Of a DNA stretch of 49,554 nucleotides, positions 1-8,622 are shown piece after piece; the first letter of the stretch is position 1; every line of letters starts with the position of its first letter. A model generated the notes under the pieces. That model was given only the letters and a program-made list of their open reading frames with translations. It searched no databases and was not told where the DNA came from. The translations under genes were made by a program, and so were the position numbers. This DNA comes from JALZBN01 sp035525375. GTDB taxonomy: Bacteria; Actinomycetota; Acidimicrobiia; Acidimicrobiales; AC-14. The stretch lies in assembly GCA_035525375.1 (NCBI GenBank), contig DATLEI010000068.1, positions 1 through 49,554 on the forward strand. The letters are read 5' to 3'.

Positions 1-16
1 GTCAGCTCGCGGAGCG

Positions 17-2263
17 TTACTCGACGTTGATCTTTGGCAGGATCCGGTCGAGCCAGCGCGGTAGCCACCAGTTGGCCTTGCCGGCCAGTTCCATCGTCGA
101 TGGCACGAGGATCATGCGGACGATTGTGGCGTCGACGAACACGGCGACGGCCATGCCGAGGCCGATCATCTTCACCGTCGGGTCCGGGTTCGGCACGAAC
201 GACAAGAAGACCGAAATCATGACCAGCGCTGCCGCCGTGATCACGCGCGCCGTTGACGCCAGCCCGGTCACAACGCTCCGCCGGCTGTCGCCCGACTTCT
301 CGTACTCCTCCTTGATGCGGGAGATGAGAAAGACCTCGTAGTCCATGGACAGGCCGAAGAGGACGGCGAACATCATCACCGGCACGAACGCCACGATAGG
401 GACGGTGTTGTCGAGCCCAATGAGGCCCTTTCCCCAGCCCCACTGGAAGACGACCACGATCACCCCGTACGCGCCGCCGATTGACAACAGGTTCATCACC
501 GCCGCCTTGAACGGGACGAACAACGACCGGAACACCATCATGAGCAACAGGAACGCGCCGGCGATGACCAACCCGATGAACATCAACAGGCGGCTCTTCA
601 GCGCATCGGTGAGGTCGATGAGCAAGGCCGTCTGGCCACCGACATAGACCTTTCTGGCGTCGGTAACGGTGCCCTTCAGCGACGACGGGATTACCTCGTC
701 GCGCAGGTCGCGAACCAGCGTCGCCGTGGCGGGAGAGTTCGGTGCCGCCTTCGGAACGATCTGCATGATCAGCGCCGTCGGCAACTTGGGGCCCTGGGCA
801 CTGGGGACGTTGTTCGGCACCGGCAGCGACACCCGCTCGACGCCCGGGGTCGCCTGGATCGCAGCACTCATCTTGGTCAATGCTGCGTAGCCGTCGGTTA
901 CGACCTGTGGGTCGGCGAGATTCGCTCCTCGCAGATCGATGGCGAGCAGCAACGCGCCGTTGCTGCCCGCGCCGAAATCAGTGGTCAACGTGTCGTAGGC
1001 CTGCCGCTGTGTGAGCTCCGGCGCGAGGTCGCCGTCGTCGGTAAAGCCGAGGGCGATCTTGAGCACCGGCGCGGCCAGCATGAGCAGGACGAGAAGGCTG
1101 ATCGAGGCGTATCGCACGGGATGACGCGATGTCGCCGTCGCCCAGCGCGCCGAGATTGTCTTGTGGATGTCGACTGTCTCGTGACGGTGATGGATTGACA
1201 AGGAGTTGATCTTCGTCCCGAGCGCGCCGAGCAGCGCCGGCACCAGCGTGAGCGCGGCGACGATGGTGACGGCCACAAAGATTGCCGAGATGTAACCGAG
1301 CTGCGCGACGTAGGGGATGCCGACGAAGTACAGGCCACACAGCGCCATGCACACAGTGATGCCAGCGAAAAGCACAGCCGACCCCGACGTCGCGACGGCA
1401 GTGCCAATGGCGGCGTGCGGCTTCATTCCCTCCGAAAGGTTCTGCCGGTAACGGCTGACGATGAACAGCGAGTAGTCGATCCCGACTCCGAGCCCGATCA
1501 TCGAGCCGAGCACCGGCGCGACCGAGCCGATAGCGAATGACGCCTCCAGGATGTCGACGATGGCGTGGGACACTCCGACCGAGATCAGGGCGACGCCGAT
1601 GGGCACCGCCATCGACGGCAGCGACCCCAGGGCAATCATGAGGATCATCACTGCGAAGAGGAGTCCGATCAACTCCGAGTATTTGGAGATGCCGGGGTCG
1701 GGCGGGTTGCCGACGTCGGCGAGCGGTCCGCCGATGTTCACCGCCAACTTGGCTGCCGCCGCCGGTTGAGTGGCCTTCCGGACCGCGGCGAAGACGTCGG
1801 TTGCCTCTTTGGCGCCGAACTGTTCGGAGAACTGCACGCTGGCGAAGCCGACGGTCTGCTTGGCATTGATGTTCAGGGTCCCGTACTGCAGCATGGGACG
1901 ACCCTGGTCGAACCCCGTAATCCCCGTCGGCGTCTGGTCGAACGGACCAGTGACCGAGCCGATATTCGGAAGCGTCTTCAGATTCGCCACCGTCTGGTCG
2001 ACGGCGGCCTTCGATTGCGGGTCTGCGAGCGAACCGGACGTTGCCTCGAACACCACCACCGCGGTCGTGCCTGACGCGGCCGGGAACTGCGACGCGAGAA
2101 GGTCGACTGCTTTCTGCGACTCGGTGCCGGGAATCTCGAACTCGTCCTTCGGCTCACCGTGGTGCGCCTGACTCACGACGCCAAGGGCAAGAACCACGAT
2201 GATCCAGCCAACGATGATCGGCCAGTGCCGGCGCGCACAGAAGCTGCCGATCCGCTGAAGCAT
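17..2263 (-). CDS. MMPL/RND-superfamily membrane transporter
   Basis: A 748-residue protein with the two-fold MMPL layout. A first membrane segment lies near residues 13-33, a soluble loop runs to about 195, membrane segments cluster at about 195-350, and the pattern repeats in the second half (segment near 390, loop to about 560, cluster at 565-735). Both halves carry the Asp-Tyr pair thought to relay protons: GVGIDYSLFIVSR in the first and FGLSMDYEVFLISR in the second. MMPL proteins export lipids or hydrophobic compounds across the plasma membrane using the proton gradient. The length is shorter than mycobacterial MmpL3 and typical of general actinobacterial MMPL exporters. It is divergent from the LAXTG gene and no accessory MmpS is present. 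The substrate cannot be told from sequence. Family call is firm. Confidence 0.93.
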   Translation of the reverse strand: MLQRIGSFCARRHWPIIVGWIIVVLALGVVSQAHHGEPKDEFEIPGTESQKAVDLLASQFPAASGTTAVVVFEATSGSLADPQSKAAVDQTVANLKTLPNIGSVTGPFDQTPTGITGFDQGRPMLQYGTLNINAKQTVGFASVQFSEQFGAKEATDVFAAVRKATQPAAAAKLAVNIGGPLADVGNPPDPGISKYSELIGLLFAVMILMIALGSLPSMAVPIGVALISVGVSHAIVDILEASFAIGSVAPVLGSMIGLGVGIDYSLFIVSRYRQNLSEGMKPHAAIGTAVATSGSAVLFAGITVCMALCGLYFVGIPYVAQLGYISAIFVAVTIVAALTLVPALLGALGTKINSLSIHHRHETVDIHKTISARWATATSRHPVRYASISLLVLLMLAAPVLKIALGFTDDGDLAPELTQRQAYDTLTTDFGAGSNGALLLAIDLRGANLADPQVVTDGYAALTKMSAAIQATPGVERVSLPVPNNVPSAQGPKLPTALIMQIVPKAAPNSPATATLVRDLRDEVIPSSLKGTVTDARKVYVGGQTALLIDLTDALKSRLLMFIGLVIAGAFLLLMMVFRSLFVPFKAAVMNLLSIGGAYGVIVVVFQWGWGKGLIGLDNTVPIVAFVPVMMFAVLFGLSMDYEVFLISRIKEEYEKSGDSRRSVVTGLASTARVITAAALVMISVFLSFVPNPDPTVKMIGLGMAVAVFVDATIVRMILVPSTMELAGKANWWLPRWLDRILPKINVE

Positions 2264-2364
2264 CTATCTGCTCTCGGTAGAAGGCGGAGACCTCTTGAGC
2301 AATCAAAGCAGAGTTGGGGGCGTGTTGATGCCCTGTCGGGTCGCCTGTGACCTCGCGAGTGGAT

Positions 2365-2391
2365 CTTGGACTCATCGAGAGGAGTTCCAAG
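2365..2391 (+). promoter_or_regulatory. RBS-sequestering hairpin before the LAXTG gene
   Basis: CTTGGA (2365-2370) pairs perfectly with TCCAAG (2386-2391), and CTC/GAG extends the stem around a one-base bulge. The Shine-Dalgarno sequence GAGAGGAG lies in the loop and 3' arm, immediately before the ATG at 2392. If it forms in mRNA it would hide the ribosome site, so translation could be conditional. That function is inference. Confidence 0.35.
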
Positions 2392-3237
2392 ATGCTCATT
2401 CAACGCAGGTTGACCGAGGCCCGTACCGCAGGCGCGGTGCTGACCGCCATCGGACTTGTCCTCATGCTCAACGGAGCGCTCGTTGGGCCCGCTGGCGCGT
2501 CAGGCGAGTACACCACGGTCGAGCTGACCTCACCCGTGGACAGTGACGGCGCAACGTACGCGTGGGACTACGCCTTCCACCAGAACGGCGGCCACGGGCT
2601 GTCGAACATCGCCGTCCGTTTCTGTGGCGACATCCTCAGTCATGTCATGGAGAGCGACGACTACGAGATCTTTACCGACGGAGACGTGCCGGGAGGGCAC
2701 ACTGGCTTCGGGCCGGGTATCAAGTTCGCGTATACGGCCGCAACCGGCTCCCTCACCGTGCTGTTCGACCAGGTCTTCCCGGTTGACCCGGCGGGCATTC
2801 AGCTGCAGTCACATTCTGGCGATGGCCAGGATGGTGACCTGGTCGTGAGCGGTCCCGGGCCCGGCCCATGTGTGACGCCGACGACCGTCGCGCCGACGAC
2901 CGTCGCGCCGACGACTCTCCCGCCGACGACTCTCCCGCCGACGACCCTTGCGCCGACAACGACGGTTCCCGAAACGACAACGACTGTTCCCGAGACCACC
3001 ACGGTCGTGCCGACGACCACTGTCGACGCAACGACCGTGCCATTCGCTCGAGTCCTCGGCGAGACGTTGCGGGCTGACACCGCGGCCTCGACGCCGGCAG
3101 TCGTGGCTGCGGCCGAGCTGGCCAAGACGGGGTCCAACTGGGTGCCCTTGCTGACCTGGGCAGGCCTGGCACTAATCCTGATGGGGATCAACGTGATGTT
3201 GATCGATTACGTGCGCCAGCGGCGGACGAACGCCTAA
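2392..3237 (+). CDS. LAXTG-type sortase-anchored surface protein
   Basis: A 281-residue exported protein. Start ATG 2392 is chosen for the GAGAGGAG site just upstream; an in-frame ATG-less extension to 2347 has no site. A signal peptide spans about residues 1-36 (hydrophobic AVLTAIGLVLMLNGALV). A globular extracellular domain of about 130 residues follows, then a Thr/Pro-rich stalk built from 15-bp repeats. The C-terminus has LAKTG, a hydrophobic span and a positive tail (DYVRQRR). This is the LAXTG sorting signal used by class E sortases of actinobacteria, in place of LPXTG. The stalk should hold the domain away from the wall. The globular domain was not recognised. No sortase gene lies in the window. 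Confidence 0.8.
   Translation: MLIQRRLTEARTAGAVLTAIGLVLMLNGALVGPAGASGEYTTVELTSPVDSDGATYAWDYAFHQNGGHGLSNIAVRFCGDILSHVMESDDYEIFTDGDVPGGHTGFGPGIKFAYTAATGSLTVLFDQVFPVDPAGIQLQSHSGDGQDGDLVVSGPGPGPCVTPTTVAPTTVAPTTLPPTTLPPTTLAPTTTVPETTTTVPETTTVVPTTTVDATTVPFARVLGETLRADTAASTPAVVAAAELAKTGSNWVPLLTWAGLALILMGINVMLIDYVRQRRTNA
2881..2955 (+). repeat. 15-bp tandem repeats, Thr/Pro stalk
   Basis: Five consecutive 15-bp units. Two are identical copies of ACGACCGTCGCGCCG, two identical copies of ACGACTCTCCCGCCG, and one variant follows. They encode TTVAP/TTLPP pentapeptides in the stalk of the surface protein. Identical adjacent pairs point to recent duplication. Confidence 0.85.
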
Positions 3238-3252
3238 CCCACGATCAACAAG

Positions 3253-3295
3253 CAGTGCGGCGTCAGTTCCGGTCGAGAGAGCTGACGCCGCACTG
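3253..3295. terminator. bidirectional terminator hairpin
   Basis: CAGTGCGGCGTCAG (3253-3266) and CTGACGCCGCACTG (3282-3295) form a perfect 14-bp stem with a 15-base loop. It sits between two convergent genes and overlaps the last codons of the minus-strand gene. No T-tract is present, so intrinsic termination is likely but not certain. Confidence 0.7.
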
Positions 3296-3622
3296 TTCGA
3301 CCAGTAGGTCGAGCACCACATCGAGCTCCGCCGCTGGACCGGAATTCGTGTCGGCCTCGTCGTGCACCAGCCGGACATTGGTCCATTCGTCGGACGCTAC
3401 TGAGGTCAGCTCCCAGGTGAGCCAGACAGCATCGTCACCCTCCGGATCTGCACTCACCGTGTGTACGAGCTGAGCCGGAGGCCGGGATGCGAGAACCTCA
3501 GTGCGTTCCGGCCAGAGGCGGCTGATCAGCTGGATCACCGCTGCGAACGCAGCATCCGTGTCAACGCGAACGAGGGTCTCCGCGACCGTGGTGTGCAGCC
3601 CGCGGCTCACTGGCTGGTTCAT
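3263..3622 (-). CDS. small SRPBCC-like hypothetical protein
   Basis: A 119-residue soluble protein beginning MNQPVSRGLHTTVAETL. The frame stays open upstream, but ATG 3622 is preceded by AGGAGA and is taken as the start. An N-terminal strand/helix pattern with FAAVIQLISRLW, a central VWLTWELTSV and a C-terminal helix DVVLDLLVEQCG suggest the helix-grip (SRPBCC/AHSA1) fold of small ligand-binding proteins. This is a weak structural guess. It is convergent with the LAXTG gene and shares its terminator. The function is unknown. Confidence 0.6.
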   Translation of the reverse strand: MNQPVSRGLHTTVAETLVRVDTDAAFAAVIQLISRLWPERTEVLASRPPAQLVHTVSADPEGDDAVWLTWELTSVASDEWTNVRLVHDEADTNSGPAAELDVVLDLLVEQCGVSSLDRN

Positions 3623-3675
3623 CTCCGGTTCTCCTGGGTCCGGTGCGATTCGACATGGCGAGTATCCGGGATGAA

Positions 3676-3713
3676 GGGGCTGATTACCAGCCCCAGCGTG
3701 AAGTTTTTCTTCA
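3676..3713 (+). other. two adjacent hairpins in a divergent intergenic region
   Basis: GGGGCTG-ATTAC-CAGCCCC (3676-3694) is a 7-bp stem. Five bases on, TGAAG-TTTTT-CTTCA (3699-3713) is a 5-bp stem with a T5 loop. Both lie between divergent genes, where a terminator is not expected, so they may be a leader or attenuator of the gene at 3771. Confidence 0.45.
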
Positions 3714-3770
3714 GTTGGACACCTCCCGCGCCGAGGATCAGAAGGCCAACTGACTGGGATAGGGGCGGCT

Positions 3771-4838
3771 GTGATTGACGTAGACCGGTTCCAAGAGCAA
3801 CTCGACCTCGCGCTCACCGATGAACTTCGCAGCGCCATCGGCCTGGCAACGGCGCCACGGCCGATGGCGCTCGCGCCCGCGCCGGCGCGCCATCGGCCAC
3901 AAGAACGCAACCGACAGCCGGCGCGCCCGCGTTCGGAGCGAGGCCCAAGCCGAACGCAACGACCGCAAGCCGTGGCCCCGCCGGTTACGACGAACGACAT
4001 CCCGACGCTCATACGCGCCGGCCGCCTCCAAGACGCCGACCGTCTCATCGCCGACCAGCGGGGCAGGGCCGAGACCCACGGAGCGGCCGGCGACCGCCGT
4101 GACGCAGCTTTGTGGTCGACGATGCAGGCCCTACGGGACGGACGGATCGAGGACGCGCGCGCCGGAACGCTCGACGTTCGAAACCTGAGCCAGGAGGCCG
4201 GCGACGCTCGCGCCGCCGACAGGTTCTGGGGCCAGCAATTCTGGGTCGTGCTCGACTGGGGCAACGATGCCGAGCGTTACGAACTCCTCGACCAGTGCCG
4301 GGAACGAGCCTACGGCCACGACGACGTCCCCTGGCGGAGCGCTCTGACCTTGCTGTGCTCCCGTCTCGGACGCACGGACGAGGCAGTCCGGGAGTTCGAT
4401 GCCACCACGGCCCGGCTCGACAAAGGCGGCCAGCCGGCCACGGATGCTGATCGCGTCGGAATCGTGACCAATTTGGCAGAGGCTGTCGCCGTCATCGGCG
4501 ACCCAGTGCGCGCCGGCGCCATTCAACGACGGCTGAACTCAGTAGCCGAACCGCTCGTCTTCGACAGTCACATGTGTGTCGTGCGCGGCGCCGTCGCCCG
4601 CCACCAGGCGTTGGTCGCGGCGACCCTCCAGCAATGGCCGGACGCCGACCGGGCCTTCCAGGCCGCCGTCGACAACCACCGCTCGATCGGCGCGCTCCCC
4701 CTGGTCGCCCGCACGCTCTACGAGTGGGGCCTCACTCTTACCTCGAGGGGTGACCCTCGAGCGTGGGACCACCTGACGGAAAGCTCCAGCCTGGCCCGGG
4801 GGCTGCACATGACCGGGCCTATCGCTGGAATGTCTTAG
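3771..4838 (+). CDS. TPR-like helical repeat protein
   Basis: A 355-residue soluble protein starting at GTG 3771, with AGGGGCG just upstream. Residues 1-70 include an Ala/Pro/Arg-rich low-complexity segment. From about residue 75 to the end, paired helices typical of tetratricopeptide-like repeats are visible (for example IPTLIRAGRLQDADRLIADQ, and ADRAFQAAVDNHRSIGALPL with VARTLYEWGLTLTSRG). The C-terminal part resembles the TPR tails of LuxR/SARP/cyclase-type regulators, but no ATPase or DNA-binding domain is attached. It is probably a scaffold or the remnant of a larger regulator. The end overlaps the next, convergent gene by 4 bp. Specific function is unknown. Confidence 0.7.
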   Translation: MIDVDRFQEQLDLALTDELRSAIGLATAPRPMALAPAPARHRPQERNRQPARPRSERGPSRTQRPQAVAPPVTTNDIPTLIRAGRLQDADRLIADQRGRAETHGAAGDRRDAALWSTMQALRDGRIEDARAGTLDVRNLSQEAGDARAADRFWGQQFWVVLDWGNDAERYELLDQCRERAYGHDDVPWRSALTLLCSRLGRTDEAVREFDATTARLDKGGQPATDADRVGIVTNLAEAVAVIGDPVRAGAIQRRLNSVAEPLVFDSHMCVVRGAVARHQALVAATLQQWPDADRAFQAAVDNHRSIGALPLVARTLYEWGLTLTSRGDPRAWDHLTESSSLARGLHMTGPIAGMS

Positions 4839-5851
4839 CGGCCGCTCAACGCCGGCGTCGGGCCCGTAGCGTGCTCGGCGAGGCCTTCGAACAGCTCCCG
4901 CAAGGCGTCGGTGGCCAACGTGCGTGCCGACCATCCCAGCTCGCGCCGGGCCCGACCGGTATCAAGCAGCGGGACGTTCGAGGCCATGTCCAACCATCCC
5001 GCCGGGGTGGGCTGAAGCCGAAGCCGCCACGACAGGTCGGCGCCGAGACGCAGTGCCGCCATGGGCACCGGAACGGGGCGCGCCCCGAAAGCCCGTCCGA
5101 GCTCCTCACCGTCGAGTACTGGATCGGCGGCAATGTTGAACGCGCCGTGCACGTCGGTACCAACGACGGCGAGCCGGTAGGCCTCGGCCACATCATCGGT
5201 GTGAACGGCCTGGAACACGAGCCGGCGCGCCCGGGGCACGAGCGGTAGCAACGAGGGTCGTAAGAGCCCGGCGGGAAACCGAGGCCCGAAGAAGAGGCGC
5301 TTGATTCTCGACGCCGCCTCCCGCTTGAAGATCAGCCCGGGGCGGAGCCGCACCACGCGAATATCGGGGTTGGCCACTTGAAAAGAGTCGAGGAGCCGCT
5401 CGACCTCTGACTTGTGACGGGCATAGAAGCTCGAGTGGGTACCGCTGGTGGGCCAGCTCTCGGTGACGAATTCGTCCTTCGGGCCCGGCGAATAGGCGCC
5501 GACCGACGATGCGTGCACGAGATGGCGCACGCCTGCGTCGGCCGCGGCCTCGAAGACGCGCCGGCTACCGTCCACGTTGGTCGCCCGCAACACGTCGAGC
5601 TGGTGTGACGGCTGGATGAGCCAAGCCAGATGCACAACCGCGTCGGCGTCGGCGAAAACCTTCGACAACTCGTCGGTGACCACGTCGGCCTCGGCCCAGC
5701 TGACCTTGCTCCAGCGTCCGCCCGGCAACGGATCGCTGGCCGGCACGCGCCGGGCGACCCCGATGATCGAGTCGACGGCGGGCTCGCTGTTCAACGCGTC
5801 GAGGACGCTCGTTCCCACATTGCCGGTCGCCCCGGTGACCACGACGCGCAT
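4835..5851 (-). CDS. NAD-dependent epimerase/dehydratase (extended SDR)
   Basis: A 338-residue Rossmann protein. The N-terminus MRVVVTGATGNVGTSVLDAL carries the TGxxGxxG nucleotide-binding motif of atypical/extended SDRs. D-A-D-A-V-V-H-L-A-W at about 70 is the strand-4 motif, followed by HASSVGAYSPG and a Tyr-xxx-Lys pair (YARHKSE at about 145) that supplies the catalytic residues. Such enzymes act on nucleotide sugars or on sterol/flavonoid-like ketones; the substrate is not evident. It stands alone on the minus strand, convergent with the TPR-like gene. Family confidence is high and function is open. Confidence 0.88.
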   Translation of the reverse strand: MRVVVTGATGNVGTSVLDALNSEPAVDSIIGVARRVPASDPLPGGRWSKVSWAEADVVTDELSKVFADADAVVHLAWLIQPSHQLDVLRATNVDGSRRVFEAAADAGVRHLVHASSVGAYSPGPKDEFVTESWPTSGTHSSFYARHKSEVERLLDSFQVANPDIRVVRLRPGLIFKREAASRIKRLFFGPRFPAGLLRPSLLPLVPRARRLVFQAVHTDDVAEAYRLAVVGTDVHGAFNIAADPVLDGEELGRAFGARPVPVPMAALRLGADLSWRLRLQPTPAGWLDMASNVPLLDTGRARRELGWSARTLATDALRELFEGLAEHATGPTPALSGR

Positions 5852-5906
5852 GTCGGTTTGCCTACCCGGCGGAAGTCAACGACAACCGGCTATCTCCCGC
5901 TCCGTG

Positions 5907-6341
5907 CTAGGCGAGCGCAGGCGTCAGCAAGCCGAGGGCGTCGTTGTCGGTGGATGCGCCGATGGCAACCAAGATGATGATAAGGACCACACCGAGGACG
6001 GCCAGACCGATGTTGACCCAGGAGATGATCCCGGCCACCTGTGCCAAGGACTCCCCGGTCAGGGTGCCGCCTGACGCGGCAATGTTCTTCTTGGCATTGG
6101 ACGCAAGGACCAGGGCGACGATCGCAAGGACGACAGGGCAGACGACGAACGATCCGATCGCGAGCACCAAGGCGGCTATCGCGCTTCCGTCGGTCTTCGG
6201 CGGCTCGGCATACGGCCCGTAGTACTGCGGCGGTGGTTGCTGTCCCCACCCCGGCGGCGGCTGACCGGGCGGAGGTGGGGCCTGTCCCCACCCGGGCTGA
6301 TCGGGTTGGCCAGGAGGGGGTGGCGGGGGGCCGGCGGTCAT
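5907..6341 (-). CDS. DUF4190-type small membrane protein
   Basis: A 144-residue protein with a Pro/Gly/Gln-rich cytoplasmic N-terminus (about residues 1-45, PPPPGQ repeats). Two hydrophobic hairpin segments follow, AIAALVLAIGSFVVCPVVLA and a second near 105-130, joined by a loop with AKKNIAASGGTLTGESLAQ. That loop (small residues, NI.aSgG...G..lA.aG) is the signature of DUF4190 proteins, which are common next to envelope genes in actinobacteria. It lies downstream of the zinc-finger membrane protein on the same strand, with the 9-bp repeat tract between them. The role is unknown. Confidence 0.75.
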   Translation of the reverse strand: MTAGPPPPPPGQPDQPGWGQAPPPPGQPPPGWGQQPPPQYYGPYAEPPKTDGSAIAALVLAIGSFVVCPVVLAIVALVLASNAKKNIAASGGTLTGESLAQVAGIISWVNIGLAVLGVVLIIILVAIGASTDNDALGLLTPALA

Positions 6342-6362
6342 GGCGCGGATGATAACGCCGCG

Positions 6363-6398
6363 CCGCTCGGGCCGCTCGGGCCGCTCGGGCCGCTCGGG
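6363..6398. repeat. four tandem CCGCTCGGG units
   Basis: Four perfect copies of the 9-mer CCGCTCGGG lie in the 72-bp gap between two minus-strand genes. Each unit can fold on itself (CCGCTCGGG has CCG/CGG ends), so the tract could act as a GC-rich structured spacer or slip during replication. Confidence 0.85.
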
Positions 6399-6413
6399 GC
6401 CCCAGCCATTCCG

Positions 6414-7295
6414 TTACTTGGTGTAGTTGAAGGTGAAGGCGACCGTTGTCGCCTGTGCGGGATCGGTGCCACCGTCCTGGGTGTAGGTGAGGATCCAGGC
6501 CGTCGAGTCCCGCACGAGGATGTGTTGCGTGATCAGGGCGCTTTCGGAGCCGGCACTGATTACGGCTGACACTTTGACGGCGTCACCAGCCGGAAGGTGG
6601 ACATGCTCCTCGATTACTGACTCCGCCCCAATGTCGCGATACTCGTCCGAGAAAGTGCCGGCCGGTATGTCGTCGACCGTTCCTGCGCCGTCCATGACGA
6701 TGCGCTGCACCATCTGGTTGTTAGCGGTGGCACTGTCGATGGCGAAGAGCCGGGCGGCTGCGACCGTCGAACTGTTGGAACGGAGCACGCCGGCGAGGCC
6801 CGGATTGGCGGAGTCGAGGGCGTCAGCCTGATTGGCAATACCCTCAGCCGTGAGGGGCGTCTCCTCGAACCCGGCTGGCAAGCCGATCATGAAGCCGTCG
6901 TCGGACTTCACCACGTAGCGGAAGTCGGCAGGAAGGGCGGGGGGCGCGTTGGGGTCGACGAGCGTGACCGGCGTGGGCTTGGCCTGGCCACCAAGAAAAG
7001 TGATGGCGGCGATGCTGCCTACGAAGAGCACAACAACGACGAGCGCGATCGAGCCGAGCACGACCGCGACCGTGTTCGACTTCTTCTGCGGCGCGCCGTA
7101 GGGGCCGTAGGGGCCGGCGTACTGCCCATAGGCGCCGGGGGGCGGAGGAGGGGGCGGTCCCCAGGGACCGCCTGTACCTGCGGGAACGGCACCTTGCATC
7201 GGCACCGACTCGGCGACGTGCGCCGTCAGATTGTGCAACCCGAAGCTTCCCTCCGATTGCATGACCTTCCCGCACGTCTCGCACGTGTACGCCAT
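6414..7295 (-). CDS. membrane protein with cytoplasmic C2H2 zinc finger
   Basis: A 293-residue protein. The frame is open further upstream, but ATG 7295 is preceded by GAGGGGAG and begins MAYTCETCGKVMQSEG, so it is taken as the start. Cys5, Cys8, His21 and His26 give a C-x2-C-x12-H-x4-H pattern, the classic C2H2 zinc-finger spacing. A Pro/Gly/Tyr-rich linker follows (PPPPPPPGAYGQYAGPYG), then one membrane span near residues 75-100. An extracellular domain of about 185 residues resembles small secreted PsbP/LpqN-like folds (strand-rich, FRYVVKSDDGFMIGLPAGF). The topology suggests a zinc finger inside the cell linked to an external sensor domain. It lies between marP and the DUF4190 gene. Function is unknown. 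Confidence 0.75.
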   Translation of the reverse strand: MAYTCETCGKVMQSEGSFGLHNLTAHVAESVPMQGAVPAGTGGPWGPPPPPPPGAYGQYAGPYGPYGAPQKKSNTVAVVLGSIALVVVVLFVGSIAAITFLGGQAKPTPVTLVDPNAPPALPADFRYVVKSDDGFMIGLPAGFEETPLTAEGIANQADALDSANPGLAGVLRSNSSTVAAARLFAIDSATANNQMVQRIVMDGAGTVDDIPAGTFSDEYRDIGAESVIEEHVHLPAGDAVKVSAVISAGSESALITQHILVRDSTAWILTYTQDGGTDPAQATTVAFTFNYTK

Positions 7296-7392
7296 GTCGT
7301 GTTCTCCCCTCGGTGCGAGTAAGGCTCCTGGAGGAGTTATCGGCGCGCCGGGTGGGCCAGTTGACCCGGAATGTTTACTCGCCCGGGCGGGT

Positions 7393-8568
7393 CTAGCCGC
7401 CGATGCAATCGCCCGTGCTGACAGTGCCTTCACGGGCCTGCGCCAGCACCGGCCGGAGCTCCTTGTCGGTGAGGGCATAGGCGGTACCCGGCTGGTCAGG
7501 AGCAATGGCAAACGCCACTCCAACGACTGTTCCTGAGGTGTCGACGAGGGCGCCCCCGGAGTCGCCCGGCTCGAGGCGCGAGGCGAGGATGAAGATGTCG
7601 CGGCGCGTCACATTCGTGTCGTAGAGATCACGCCCGACGGCAGTGATCCGGCTCCGGATGCGCGCCGGAGCAATTTCGACCGCCACTTGTCCGTTGGGAT
7701 GTCCGAACACAGCCCCGTCCTCGTCGACGTTGCCCGATCCGACAGGCAACGGCTCTTGGTCGAGCCCCCGCACGCTCAGTACGGCGAGGTCGCGCGCCGG
7801 ATCGAAGACCTGGACCTGGGCCGGCAGTTTTCGACCATCGGGTCGGAGAACCGACGGATTGCGGACACCGGCGACGACATGCGCGTTCGTCACGATGATG
7901 TCCTCCTCAGGTGAGAATCCGCTGCCCTCGAGAACCCGGCCACACGCAGCACCGCTGACCCGCACCGTCGAGTCCTTGACCCGTTGCTGCACCGCGGCCG
8001 AGAGGGCCACGTTGGCGGGTGGCGGCCCGACATCCGGCGCGGGACGCAGCTGGTCGAAGACCTGGGGAAAGTTGGCGTCGCGAACCTGCTGGCGGAGTTC
8101 CTGGAGCGCCGAAGGGGCCCGGGGAGTGATGTTGTCGAGCGCCCTGGCAATGGTCGAGTTGCGGGCTTGGCGGGAGATGGTCCCCGGCACCTCGGAAATC
8201 GCGGGCACGAGGAGCCACAACAGGACCACCGCGCCGATTGCACCGGCCACCGCGCCGCCGACCTGGTCGACCTTTCGGATGGCCCCGAACGGGATCACTC
8301 GGCGCAACGCCATGCCCGCGCCGGCCCCGAGGGCGCCACCCAGACTGGCGATGATCAGGAAGGCCGCGCCGACGACAATGAGCCGCGTCGCGGGGTCAGC
8401 GGCCTGCAGAGCCGTGTCGAGCTGAAGCTTGGGTGTGAGCCACGCGGCGATGAGAATCCCGATGCCGAGACCGATCCATGACGTGACCCGAGCCACGAAA
8501 CCGAGTCGGTAACCACCGATGCCGGCACCGACGAGGACACCGATGATGAGGAGGTCGAACAGGTTCAC
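7393..8568 (-). CDS. marP: MarP-type membrane serine protease
   Basis: A 391-residue protein with a four-span CvpA-like domain (residues 1-125), a linker, and a periplasmic trypsin-like domain. The catalytic triad is visible as His230 (VTNAHVV), Asp260 (RDLAVL) and Ser337 (PGDSGGA). Cys209 and Cys388 match the disulfide that activates mycobacterial MarP. In Mycobacterium tuberculosis MarP (Rv3671c) is needed for pH homeostasis in acid and processes peptidoglycan hydrolases. The same role is inferred here from the matching architecture. It is divergent from the aldo/keto reductase over a 54-bp gap. Confidence 0.93.
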   Translation of the reverse strand: MNLFDLLIIGVLVGAGIGGYRLGFVARVTSWIGLGIGILIAAWLTPKLQLDTALQAADPATRLIVVGAAFLIIASLGGALGAGAGMALRRVIPFGAIRKVDQVGGAVAGAIGAVVLLWLLVPAISEVPGTISRQARNSTIARALDNITPRAPSALQELRQQVRDANFPQVFDQLRPAPDVGPPPANVALSAAVQQRVKDSTVRVSGAACGRVLEGSGFSPEEDIIVTNAHVVAGVRNPSVLRPDGRKLPAQVQVFDPARDLAVLSVRGLDQEPLPVGSGNVDEDGAVFGHPNGQVAVEIAPARIRSRITAVGRDLYDTNVTRRDIFILASRLEPGDSGGALVDTSGTVVGVAFAIAPDQPGTAYALTDKELRPVLAQAREGTVSTGDCIGG

Positions 8569-8622
8569 GCCCGGGGCATGCTATTCAGCCGAGCATGCGA
8601 GGCCGCGTGCTATGCATCGCGC

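Noticed and set aside
2799..3191. Minus-strand Val/Gly-rich frame opposite the Thr/Pro stalk
   Set aside because: It is the mirror of the 15-bp repeats; the plus-strand gene has a signal peptide and sorting signal.
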